DNA of 64,000 nt from Acidobacteriaceae bacterium (GTDB lineage Bacteria; Acidobacteriota; Terriglobia; Terriglobales; Acidobacteriaceae): the NCBI GenBank assembly GCA_035944135.1, contig DASZBM010000010.1, positions 434,001 to 498,000 on the forward strand, written 5' to 3'. Positions 7,650 through 16,442 of this stretch are shown here, in pieces (the first letter of the stretch is position 1; the number at the start of each line of letters is the position of its first letter). The position numbers were made by a program, and so were the translations under genes. The notes under the pieces were generated by a model that worked only from the letters and a program-made list of their open reading frames with translations, did not search any database and was not told where the DNA came from.

Positions 7650-8582
7650 TCACCTGAAGATTTCGTTTGCGTGATACTCGAGGTTCTCGTCGGTTGGCCT
7701 ATACGACGCTACCTCAGGCTCCCGAATCGGCTGGCCGTGAAGCCGATAGTATTCCTTGCCGTTGAAAAACTCTTCCTTGATCCTTGGGCTCACGACAACA
7801 CGACGGTCCGTGGGATCCACGGTAAGGTACCCTCCGTCGAAGAGGCGGTGCAGATCGCTTCGCATCAGGAGTCCATTGGACACTTCGTGGCGCTGGTGCA
7901 GTTTGAATGGTCGGATATGAGCGGCGTCGAGCACCGGCAGTGTCCGCTCCCCGGTTAGCGCACATCTGCGGTCGTAGGCGTCCGTCAGCACCACTCGGAA
8001 TAACCCCTGACCGAGTCGCGGGAGGACGATTTGTGGCGTGCCATGCCCGTGTGACGCGATCGCTGCTTCCGTAGCCAGTGCCTCGGGCATAGCTCGCGCC
8101 CTTAATCGCTGCTCAACCTCGTTCCACAGCCCTTGCCCGTTCCCCGCTTCCGCATCGTAGCCCTTGCCGCTGACGATCTGTGACGCGAAGTCTGGCGGGG
8201 ATGCGATCCAAAGCTCTCGCGGCCAGAAGAACGGCTCGGCCAGGAGGATGCATCCAATCTGAGGGTTGTCGTGTTGCGCTATCGGCTCGCGTCGATAATA
8301 AGCGATCCGGCTGCGCATTTCAGTCAGCGTCGTCACACCGTTGGATAGTCCGAACACCTCCCACGCGAGATTGACCGGCATCTGCTGGAACCGTGCAAAG
8401 AATCCTCCCCCGACGATGTAGTTCTCAGGTGAGTGGAGCTTGAAGAGAAACAGCTCGCCCGGGTTCAGGGCTTTGAAGGATGCCGTCGGAGACGGCCGCC
8501 AGAAATTGACCTCTTCGATGCCCGATTGGGACGAGAGGAGATCGAACCAATCCGGGTCGGTGATGCCGACGAAGATACGCAT
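7650..8582 (-). CDS. HNH endonuclease with N-terminal EVE/SRA-like region
   Basis: The 310-residue protein has a C-terminal HNH domain of the HNH_2 type: CALTGERTLPVLDAAHIRPF, then SNGLLMRSDLHRLFDGGYL (about 205-260), which supplies the metal-binding His and Asn residues. The N-terminal half (MRIFVGITDPDWFDLL..., with GELFLFKLHSPENYIVGGGFF) resembles a reader domain of the EVE/PUA kind, though this is less certain. Proteins of this layout are annotated as putative restriction endonucleases, often aimed at modified DNA. It lies 52 nt downstream of the PD-(D/E)XK-like gene on the same strand, probably in one operon. Confidence 0.8.
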   Translation of the reverse strand: MRIFVGITDPDWFDLLSSQSGIEEVNFWRPSPTASFKALNPGELFLFKLHSPENYIVGGGFFARFQQMPVNLAWEVFGLSNGVTTLTEMRSRIAYYRREPIAQHDNPQIGCILLAEPFFWPRELWIASPPDFASQIVSGKGYDAEAGNGQGLWNEVEQRLRARAMPEALATEAAIASHGHGTPQIVLPRLGQGLFRVVLTDAYDRRCALTGERTLPVLDAAHIRPFKLHQRHEVSNGLLMRSDLHRLFDGGYLTVDPTDRRVVVSPRIKEEFFNGKEYYRLHGQPIREPEVASYRPTDENLEYHANEIFR

Positions 8583-8634
8583 GAGCCTTTGCGGAAGATC
8601 ATAGCAACCTCGGGAAGCTGAACCGGCTCCGCGG

Positions 8635-10065
8635 TCAGCTCCCGGCCACTTCTTGATACTCCTCGACGATGCTGTCGTTCATGTGAGCAAGATGTTCCAT
8701 ACTGGCGATCAGTCCTACACTTTCGTAGGAGATAAAGGTGCAACTCTTTGAAAGTGGTCCGCGTTCCAGGAGCGAGAAGACCGGCCTCTGCATCTCGCGA
8801 AAGACTTTCTCTCTCCGCTCATCCGGTGCAACGATGTGAAGACGGATGTCCATGTTGGGCTGAAGAGCGAGCAGATCCGCCATACGTAGCAGCCCGGAGT
8901 AGACGGCGGTCGTGTGCTCTACCTCAAACGCTCTGGCGATCCAACGACCCCGTAACCAAAGCACGTCGATTTGCTCGATCGTGTTTAGAGTCACTGTATC
9001 GTTATTCAGTGGCAAACTCTCTATCAGGGCTCCACGATCACGTTCGTCGAGCAACTCGGCGACGCGTCCCCTATCGCTTCTTGGAATCCATATCTTGAAG
9101 CCCAGCTTGATTCCAATCTTCGAGAGGCTCGATTGGATCTGGAATGATTGGCGTACCTCGGGTGCCTGGGGCTGAGCCTGCACCGGAGTGGCCACAAAGT
9201 GTTCAATTTCGTCTTCGTCTGTGGGAACTGTTACGGTGACTTCTCCCTCGCTTGTCTTTAGCTTTCGTTCGCTTGCCCACCGGTCACGCAAGGGAGCCTC
9301 GTAAAAATCGAGAATCTTGCCTGGGTGTTCCGTCGCCAAATTGTTACGAAGATTGAGTAGCGCGTCATCCAATTGCCGGTCGGACCAACCCGACATCTCT
9401 CTCGGTTGGGCAACACCGAAAGCAGCAAGGATGCTGACGCGGTCGTTGTTCGACGAGATTCGTTCAACCTTCTCCGGAAAGGCGAAGTACCTCAACATGT
9501 GCCGAAACTGGCGGCTTCCTTCTCGGGGAACACCGTTGATCCACGCGAAGAAGGAGTCGTAATCATTTAGCAGGGCTCGTTCTGCAGACGATCTCCTCTT
9601 TAGGTCACGCGCCAACTCGAGTAAGAATTCTAGTTCGGAGGGCCGGTAATTGTTGAACCCGGGCCCACCAGAACCGATCCCAACGAGAACATCGTCCTTA
9701 AGTAGCGGGTGAGCTGCCGGAATTGGCTCTCCAGATAGGTTCCATAGATCTGTAATCTGCTTGTGCTTTGTTCGTGCCTTCATATTGGAAGGGAACAGAA
9801 GCAGCGCCCAGAGCATCTCGGCGCTTAGCTGCTTCGCAGACGGCGATGCTTGCGCCATCTGACGCTTCAGCTTGGTCATGAAATCATCACCACTAAGGTC
9901 CGGGTGATCTACGAAGGCATGATAAACCTCATCTATATTCTCTTTGGTCCATAGGGCACGCCCATGTATAAAGACCGATCTGTCGTTGATCAGACAATCT
10001 TTGATCCATATTTCTGCGGCCGATAGAATAGGTGACGTGTCTCTCTCACAGTTGTAACGTGCCAT
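8635..10065 (-). CDS. Uncharacterised protein with C-terminal PD-(D/E)XK-like nuclease domain
   Basis: This 476-residue protein has a long helical N-terminal part with no motif that I recognise (segments such as HPLLKDDVLVGIGSGGPGFN). The C-terminal domain contains IDVLWLRGRWIARAFEVEHT and SGLLRMADLLALQPNMDIRL (about 360-410). The Asp followed by EVE is the pattern of a PD-(D/E)XK fold, and similar domains are found in McrBC-like restriction proteins. The start is ATG. It precedes the HNH gene and probably works with it. The pair is bracketed by inverted relics of one gene, which suggests it arrived as a cassette. Confidence 0.6.
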   Translation of the reverse strand: MARYNCERDTSPILSAAEIWIKDCLINDRSVFIHGRALWTKENIDEVYHAFVDHPDLSGDDFMTKLKRQMAQASPSAKQLSAEMLWALLLFPSNMKARTKHKQITDLWNLSGEPIPAAHPLLKDDVLVGIGSGGPGFNNYRPSELEFLLELARDLKRRSSAERALLNDYDSFFAWINGVPREGSRQFRHMLRYFAFPEKVERISSNNDRVSILAAFGVAQPREMSGWSDRQLDDALLNLRNNLATEHPGKILDFYEAPLRDRWASERKLKTSEGEVTVTVPTDEDEIEHFVATPVQAQPQAPEVRQSFQIQSSLSKIGIKLGFKIWIPRSDRGRVAELLDERDRGALIESLPLNNDTVTLNTIEQIDVLWLRGRWIARAFEVEHTTAVYSGLLRMADLLALQPNMDIRLHIVAPDERREKVFREMQRPVFSLLERGPLSKSCTFISYESVGLIASMEHLAHMNDSIVEEYQEVAGS

Positions 10066-10139
10066 AGGGCAGAATGACCTTTCACTCAGAAGTCAACGAC
10101 TAAGAAATCAGAAACCTATTATGGCTGTTTGCCGCATTT

Positions 10140-10350
10140 TTCGCATTGCTCGACGCGGCTCTGCCTTCGACGTGGCGCCACGTGCAGTCGGGTGATTCGT
10201 TGGAGCTGCGCGGGGCCGCCGCGGTTCACGGGTACGCTGAGGACTGCTTTGATCTGGTCGGGGTGAGAGCCTGCAGGAGGTTTGCACGTGCGCAAGAGTG
10301 GAAGGAAGTGTGGCTGCAGCAGCGCGGGTCAGCCTCGTGGGGAGCATGAT
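10140..10350 (-). pseudogene. Relic of a secreted-protein gene, copy B (inverted relative to copy A)
   Basis: On the minus strand the region reads LTRAAAATLPSTLAHV, then PDQIKAVLSVPVN. It shares the stretch accagatcaa(g/a) and cagcgtacccgtgaac with copy A at about 7410-7450. Identity is patchy and the frame is broken, so both are old remnants. Copy B lies between the PD-(D/E)XK-like gene and drmC. Confidence 0.6.
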
Positions 10351-10423
10351 GCGCTCCAGAGAGTTAAATACAGACCTCTGTTGAATGAGTTCTAAGACTT
10401 CGCTGTACCTTATGCGCGGGTTT

Positions 10424-11224
10424 CTACATCGTCGCACGTACACATACACCTTCGCGAACTAGCTCCGACAGGAATATCTCAGCTTGACGGGCGAGGGTCT
10501 CTGAGGTCAAAAGAACGCCCAACTCAATGTTCCGGTTTTGCGCCGCTTCAGTAAAGTTTGCCGACGATACGAACAGTTCCCGTTCATCGAGCACTACACA
10601 TTTAGCATGGAAGGCTATCGACGAACCAGCAACTGCTTCTAGAACCCGTCGATCATAGTAGATTTCAGGAAGTCGATGATTAGCAGGCCAATGGCGGATT
10701 CTAAAATCCTGTACAAAGTTCGTGACGGCTGAAGAGGTAAAGGGGATATCTGCGGGGCGAATAGCCAAATTCAGAAAGAGTCGAACTCGCAGGCTAGGGA
10801 TAGCTTCCATGCGCAATGCGAGCTCTTCAAAAATTTTCTTGCCCTGATGAACAGCATAGCCAGCTATGGTGACGCTGCTTCCCGCACGCCTAAAGAGATC
10901 GGTCACAACGACTCTTGTATCGCGGTGGTAGGCTCCAGACTCGACCGGTCCAGTCATGACCAACTGCACTAAATCTTCTAGCGGAGGCCTCGTTGCCAAT
11001 GACTCAAGGAGAACATCAATGCAGCTTGCAAGAGCCTCCGCGTTACAGCCTCGATCAGAGATTGTTTGAAGTGCAGTGGTCACATACTGAGCCGTGGATG
11101 CACCGACGATTCGTGCGACGGAGGAGAGCGCAAAAGGCGGAGACAAACGTTTAGAGCGCAGCGCATTAGCGATGCTTGTCAGGTCGCCCTGCCGGAGCTG
11201 TGTGAGCGTCTTGCCGGGATTCAA
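10424..11224 (-). CDS. drmC: DISARM protein DrmC, phospholipase-D-fold nuclease
   Basis: The 266-residue product has one PLD-type HxK motif, FHAKCVVLD, followed by FVSSANFTEAAQNRNIELG (about 204-235), the signature of PLD-family nucleases. The length and position at the end of a drmABC array match DrmC of DISARM. In published work on DISARM, DrmC was dispensable for protection. The start overlaps the stop of drmB by 4 nt. An N-terminal helical region precedes the catalytic half. Confidence 0.9.
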   Translation of the reverse strand: MNPGKTLTQLRQGDLTSIANALRSKRLSPPFALSSVARIVGASTAQYVTTALQTISDRGCNAEALASCIDVLLESLATRPPLEDLVQLVMTGPVESGAYHRDTRVVVTDLFRRAGSSVTIAGYAVHQGKKIFEELALRMEAIPSLRVRLFLNLAIRPADIPFTSSAVTNFVQDFRIRHWPANHRLPEIYYDRRVLEAVAGSSIAFHAKCVVLDERELFVSSANFTEAAQNRNIELGVLLTSETLARQAEIFLSELVREGVCVRATM

Positions 11225-13056
11225 GGATTCGGCTCCTTGAAGAACTCTGCCCGCCTACGTTGCACAGTTCGAACTACTAATGCACGATCAAGAAGATCGT
11301 TCTGTTGTTCGCAACTTGTCTCAGCGACCAAAAGGCACCCATGACAGGCTGCGCCTAAGAGAAAGCTTCGTTCGTGGGGACTTTCAGGAAGGTGTTGAGA
11401 ACATACAGGGTCGTTTGAGCAGAGAGCTCCGAGATCAAGAGCGTTCCGAATTGTGTCTGATATTCGACGCCCGACTTCAATCAGTCCACCAAGAGTTCCC
11501 TCGGCGTCCGAGCTACCCGTATAAAGCAATACGCCGTAACCGATGTCGGGGAATGAGTAAATCCTCTCGCGGATCGAGCTGGCGGGATACCCGCACTCTA
11601 GAGCAATCGTAGTGATTAGCAGATGGGCAAAGGAATGAAGCATGATGTAGGCTGGACCCGCAAACTTGCGGCTTGAGGATCCATGCTCGGCCTTCCATGC
11701 ATCGAATCCCCGGCGGAGTTGGACGGCCCGCTCTATAAGGGCTGGCTCGCTAAGCCAGTTTTCAATAGCCTTACGATGGAACTGAAGGAAGATCCCTTCA
11801 CCACGATTCTCAACGGCTGGCACCCAAGTCACGTTTCGGCCTAGGTCTGCACGCCGCACACCCATGTCCAGCTCACCTTCGGTATCGGGTGCTGCGGCTT
11901 CAAACCGCGTAAAACCGACTAATGCCATCACTTCTCGAAGTCTCTGAACCAAAACGACCTTCTCGATTGCATGCATCCAAGGCGTGTCCCAGCTGTTCTT
12001 CGGGAGGTTTCGAGCGTAAAAGACCCCTTCAGGTCGATCTTCACCAATCTCCTCGGTTGCGGCAATCAACGTTTCCAATTCTGCCGACTTGACTGACTTC
12101 TCCTGCACAGATGCGGGACTCCGGCGGGCCTGGACCTCGGCCCAAACTTCAGCATCGGATACACCCTGCAAGGCGTCACGGACCTTCGCCTTTCTGCGTT
12201 CCCTCGCTATATCGGCCTCCTCTTCGGCAGTCTCAAGAAAATCCCACACAGCCGCGACTGCCTCTCGTACCGTCTCCATTCTCTCTGGCAACGAAATAAC
12301 ACTCATTCGTTGAGGGAAGTAGGCGTTGGACGCCGTCCGAACCAACAGACGGTTCATTTCATCGCACGGTTCCTTCATCGCAGGGCCCAGCCAGGGGCGG
12401 GCGCCGTCGCAACGTCCAAATACCTCAGCCTTCTGGATCGCAATCTGCGCCATGCTTCGTTCAGCTTTTCCGCACGAACAGCGAATCCATATCTCGGAAA
12501 GATCGCCACTTGTTCCGCGTTCGTCCAAGTACAGCAGCCGACCTTGGTTGCGGCAGGTATTTTCGTTTCCATGCAGGAAGAAGTACCAATCGATGTCGCC
12601 AATGTGCCCGAGCCTGCAAGCACGAACAAATCGAACTGGCACTACACTAAGCTTTTTCCTGGTCTCCGGATGAATGAAGACGTTTCCTCTCGCAAGGGCA
12701 CGAGCGTGAACAAGGAAGCGGCTTCGCCTCGACTGGTCTTGGGCCTTACCGGGCGGATCTTGGGTGACAAACCACTCAGGAAAACGATAAGCACGCACCC
12801 CTGTGATCCTCTGGTCGTCGATGTCGCCTGCGGATGGCGGAGTTTCAAGTCTCACAGTTGGAATCTGAAGTAGGTTGGCGATCTTTGCACTTAAACGGGG
12901 CTCGATGATCAGCTCACGATCGCCGACCCAGTCGTCAAGCCCGGCAATGAGTACCGAACGTTCCGGTAGGTCGGTCATAGCGCCTGGGCCGAATGTCGTG
13001 ATGAGTTGTCCCTGACGAAGCTGCCCTTGTGGTCTCTTCCTCTGCGTGGTTCTCAT
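11221..13056 (-). CDS. drmB: DISARM protein DrmB, DUF1998 domain
   Basis: The 611-residue protein opens with a typical DrmB start (LRQGQLITTFGPGAMTDLPE) and ends with a DUF1998 domain: MLHSFAHLLITTIALECGYP (about 465-485) and a Cys cluster (CSNDPVCSQH, CHGCLLVAETSCEQQ). DrmB pairs with the helicase DrmA to form the DNA-engaging core of DISARM. The start codon overlaps the drmA stop by one base (TAATG) and the 3' end overlaps drmC, so the operon is tightly coupled. Confidence 0.92.
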   Translation of the reverse strand: MRTTQRKRPQGQLRQGQLITTFGPGAMTDLPERSVLIAGLDDWVGDRELIIEPRLSAKIANLLQIPTVRLETPPSAGDIDDQRITGVRAYRFPEWFVTQDPPGKAQDQSRRSRFLVHARALARGNVFIHPETRKKLSVVPVRFVRACRLGHIGDIDWYFFLHGNENTCRNQGRLLYLDERGTSGDLSEIWIRCSCGKAERSMAQIAIQKAEVFGRCDGARPWLGPAMKEPCDEMNRLLVRTASNAYFPQRMSVISLPERMETVREAVAAVWDFLETAEEEADIARERRKAKVRDALQGVSDAEVWAEVQARRSPASVQEKSVKSAELETLIAATEEIGEDRPEGVFYARNLPKNSWDTPWMHAIEKVVLVQRLREVMALVGFTRFEAAAPDTEGELDMGVRRADLGRNVTWVPAVENRGEGIFLQFHRKAIENWLSEPALIERAVQLRRGFDAWKAEHGSSSRKFAGPAYIMLHSFAHLLITTIALECGYPASSIRERIYSFPDIGYGVLLYTGSSDAEGTLGGLIEVGRRISDTIRNALDLGALCSNDPVCSQHLPESPHERSFLLGAACHGCLLVAETSCEQQNDLLDRALVVRTVQRRRAEFFKEPNP

Positions 13057-16000
13057 TAATCCTCGTCAAGGTCGAAACCTTCAAGGCTCCGAACCCACAT
13101 ATTCACGTTTGGCTCAACATTCCGCAGTGAACGGTTTGCCCGAAACTTCATTTTCCAATTTCCACTAGGCAGATTCTTGAGTGACGGGTCCAGGAAGTCC
13201 TGCAGGAGCGGCACACCGGTGCCATGCTCGTGAGGGTTGTACTGGAGGCCCGCGCCAACTTGCTTCTGGTCTTGTACGACTCTCGCCCACTCATCCAGCA
13301 GATCACCGCAGCGTTGCCTAACGGCCTGCCGGAGGCGATTGCGCTCTTCAGTGCCGAGCTTGTTGTGGTTGAACGCGCGTCCTCCGAACCTTTCTACAAC
13401 CGATTCTAGTGAGTTCCGCTGATTCAAAATCTCCATGGCCCCAAGAGGAGGCGTCATCACCTCAAGGCCAAGGCGCGAAAGAGCAACAAGAGAAGCGGCT
13501 AAACCGCGATCGAGCGCTCGCGGGGAGAAAGGCGTGACACTCGTTGCCTCAACGCTTCGATAGAAAGTCTCGTGATAAGCACAAAATCGTTCGTAATGAG
13601 AGCGGTCTCGTGGCTTGTGAACGTTGAGAAGCGTGACAACCAGCCCCGGTCGCTCGGGATCGCGCCCAACGCGGCTGCTTGCTTGTATGTACTCGGCCGA
13701 AGTCTTTGGCTGACCAAAAACGACCATCAAGCCCAGTCGCGTAATGTCAAGCCCGACCGAAATCATATTGGTGGCAATCGCAACGTCCGCATGGTTCTTT
13801 TCTGTAAAAGGACGAGCCAGCTTCGCTTTTGCCTCCGAGACCTTCGACGTATCGACGCGGCTCGTCAGTTCGACTGGCTCGTAAGCGATCTCTCTATCAG
13901 CAAATAGGCCGAATTCTTCGCCGACCCGTTTCCTGGTGCCGTATCTCTCAAGTCGATTCCGCACTTCGTCCTCAATTAACCTTCGAGCGCCCCCCAACTC
14001 CCGAAGGGCATTGAAGTACCCGACCAGTGTCATGTAGGGGTCGGCTGGATTCGGGGACGATTTCTTGAGTTCTTGGTACGACAACTCTCCCGCACCGAGG
14101 AGTGCCAGGTATACCCGAAGCATGGCAACTTTCGGGCTCCGCCCCTGCGCGGCGATTCCAACATAAAGTCGTGGATTCGTCTGCCCGTTACCTTCTTCTG
14201 GCTTCAAGGTGCAAGCAAAGAAGGAATCGCGCCGGTCGGGTCCGGGCGGCGGAAAGATGTCCACCTGATCTCTGTTGAACAGGGCTTGGATTTGACTGTC
14301 GGCTCTTCTGACCGTGGCTGTAGACGCAACGATCTTTGGCCTCACTTTGCCGCGCACTGCCAGTTCTTCAAGTGCGGTCTCGTAGAGACCGACCATCGTG
14401 CCAAGGGGACCAGAGATCAGATGGAGTTCATCTTGAATGATCAGATCCGGCGGGAGCAGCTGGCCATTGGGCAACAAAGAGCCTCTGCCCGGCTCCATCG
14501 GGCCGTAAAAGCCTGCTTTGTCGTATCGCTGAACCCTGCCGAAGAAGCCGGCAATTTTTCCGGTCCACGGCATCCCCGCAAACTTATCGACAGTGGCAAT
14601 CATGAAGCAAGGAAGCCGACGATACATCGGTTCATCAACAGCGACAATGGGCAGCGTGCGGTCCCTGTTGAAGTCGCAATCGCGGTTGATGCAGGCGATC
14701 TGCAATTCGTCCGGATAGTCACGATTGATCCGGCCATTCGCTGTCAGCCGGAAAGATTCTCTCTGGAACTTGGTGCCACACCAAGGGCATTCCTCCAGTG
14801 GCACTGGGGACGGCTTGCTGCTGTCGTTCCAAAAAGCAATAGTGCGACGGCGTGCGGTCTCAGGGTGGTCCCGATCCTTGCTGCCCATCTCGTTCGGTGT
14901 CGCTGCCCGCCCTACCCATAAGCCAATTTCGAACGGCCAGTCTCCGAGGCTCGGGTCGGCCTCTCTCAACAGTTCCAACGCACACATCAGGGTCGCTGCG
15001 CGGCTAAGCTGGTCAAGCGTCAGCAGACGCAACGTATACCGCATCAGAACACAAAGCCCCGCGCCCGTGATTCCAGGGTTCCGCAAGCGTCTTAGCAGCA
15101 AGCTGAATGCGGCGAGTCCCAGATAGGCCTCGGTCTTGCCGCCGCCCGTCGGGAAGAACAGTAGATCGACAATCTCGCGATCGTTGCCTTCCGGCTCGGC
15201 GATTCCGGGCAGGTTCATCAGCAGGAAGGCGAGTTGAAAGGGCCGCCACGAGGGAGCCTTCACCGATTCGATGGGCTTGTTCTGCATCGGGCCAAATCGA
15301 CGGCGGGCCGCTGTCCCCATCGACTGGTTTGCCAAGCGAAATGCCTTCAGGCATTCGGGATCAGCCAGCAGCGAGATTCCGCGTTCGATGCGGTCTGCGG
15401 CAACACTCCCGTTATCGAGCAAGCTCTTCGCGGTTGCTGCCCGCTTTCGGGGCGACGCTGGAGCCTTAGCACGCTGCGACTCGATCCACTCGCGATAATG
15501 TGCGACCAGAGGCATTAGTTTGGCTCTGGCTTCCGCACCGTCTACCAACGTTGCAAGTTCATCCATGCCGAGGGAGACGCCTTCGATCGACGCGGGGGCG
15601 ACGCGCTCCACCTGGGCTTCGGGAATCCAACAAGTGCGGACTTCGCGGGGATTGCCCGACGCCGCGACATTGTGGCCTACGGCATATTCGCCAACATCCC
15701 GATACTGCAGGTCAGCGACGTTCTCATCCCAATCGTCTGATAGTAGGCCGCGCGTATTGGGTCGTTCGAGGAACGGCTGGTCCGCGGTCAGGCGTAACTC
15801 GGTCTGGAATGCGAAGGCCTCATCGCGGATCTCATCGCCTTTGGGAGTTCTGCGGTTGACGATGAAGACTGAGATGGTTCGGGCTCCATCCTTCAAACCG
15901 GCCTCCGGACCGAACTTGCCTACCGGCAGGATGGTGAGAGCGACGGTGAGGCCGCTGCTTTTTGGAACCTTCTTTTCTGTCGGACTATCGAGTTTGTCCA

Positions 16001-16433
16001 CGAGGTCTAACGGCACCGTCTCCTCTCGTGGCTCTCTTGTCCATTGCTCCGAGCCGGCACCGTCGCTCTTGCGGCGGTAGTCTCCCCAACTGACGCGGAC
16101 GGTAAGGGTCTTTGCTTCTTTTGGGAGCAGTACGCTGACGCCGATGGAACCGGGCAGGTACTTCTGTTTGGCAGCCGCGCTTGGATCGGGAGTCACGTCG
16201 TCGTCGAGGCCTGGTTCGCCGCCGGAATCCAGGTCGTCGTCCGCGTCGGCATCGCTGCGCTGTTCGGCGGGTCCGTCGAGTGGTGCAAGAAAGCCGGTCA
16301 GATACCAGCGGGACGGTGACTGCGGCAAGACCTCTGCTGCGTCGCCGAGGCCCTGTTGCGGGCCGACCAGATCGAGCTTCAGCGCATCGATCAGCTTGCC
16401 ACGCACGTGCGCGGATGTTGTTTCTGCGGGCAT
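13056..16433 (-). CDS. drmA: DISARM helicase DrmA
   Basis: This 1125-residue superfamily 2 helicase has Walker A FFPTGGGKTEAYLG (about 426-439), a DEAD-like box LIIQDELHLISGP, SAT-like VASTATVRRADSQI, and a C-terminal helicase segment ending YIQASSRVGRDPERPG. Zinc-binding Cys pairs (CPWCGTKF, CINRDCDF) lie between the lobes. This arrangement matches DrmA, which acts with DrmB to process incoming phage DNA. The gene follows drmMI by 9 nt and overlaps drmB. It ends EGFDLDED. Confidence 0.93.
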   Translation of the reverse strand: MPAETTSAHVRGKLIDALKLDLVGPQQGLGDAAEVLPQSPSRWYLTGFLAPLDGPAEQRSDADADDDLDSGGEPGLDDDVTPDPSAAAKQKYLPGSIGVSVLLPKEAKTLTVRVSWGDYRRKSDGAGSEQWTREPREETVPLDLVDKLDSPTEKKVPKSSGLTVALTILPVGKFGPEAGLKDGARTISVFIVNRRTPKGDEIRDEAFAFQTELRLTADQPFLERPNTRGLLSDDWDENVADLQYRDVGEYAVGHNVAASGNPREVRTCWIPEAQVERVAPASIEGVSLGMDELATLVDGAEARAKLMPLVAHYREWIESQRAKAPASPRKRAATAKSLLDNGSVAADRIERGISLLADPECLKAFRLANQSMGTAARRRFGPMQNKPIESVKAPSWRPFQLAFLLMNLPGIAEPEGNDREIVDLLFFPTGGGKTEAYLGLAAFSLLLRRLRNPGITGAGLCVLMRYTLRLLTLDQLSRAATLMCALELLREADPSLGDWPFEIGLWVGRAATPNEMGSKDRDHPETARRRTIAFWNDSSKPSPVPLEECPWCGTKFQRESFRLTANGRINRDYPDELQIACINRDCDFNRDRTLPIVAVDEPMYRRLPCFMIATVDKFAGMPWTGKIAGFFGRVQRYDKAGFYGPMEPGRGSLLPNGQLLPPDLIIQDELHLISGPLGTMVGLYETALEELAVRGKVRPKIVASTATVRRADSQIQALFNRDQVDIFPPPGPDRRDSFFACTLKPEEGNGQTNPRLYVGIAAQGRSPKVAMLRVYLALLGAGELSYQELKKSSPNPADPYMTLVGYFNALRELGGARRLIEDEVRNRLERYGTRKRVGEEFGLFADREIAYEPVELTSRVDTSKVSEAKAKLARPFTEKNHADVAIATNMISVGLDITRLGLMVVFGQPKTSAEYIQASSRVGRDPERPGLVVTLLNVHKPRDRSHYERFCAYHETFYRSVEATSVTPFSPRALDRGLAASLVALSRLGLEVMTPPLGAMEILNQRNSLESVVERFGGRAFNHNKLGTEERNRLRQAVRQRCGDLLDEWARVVQDQKQVGAGLQYNPHEHGTGVPLLQDFLDPSLKNLPSGNWKMKFRANRSLRNVEPNVNMWVRSLEGFDLDED

Positions 16434-16442
16434 ATCTCGTCC

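Noticed and set aside
7323-7958. Plus-strand 211-codon frame
   Set aside because: It runs through the relic copy A and opposite the HNH gene; the part after 7650 is antisense to a clear nuclease.
12310-12873. Plus-strand 187-codon frame inside drmB
   Set aside because: It is antisense to a well-supported gene and has no family match.
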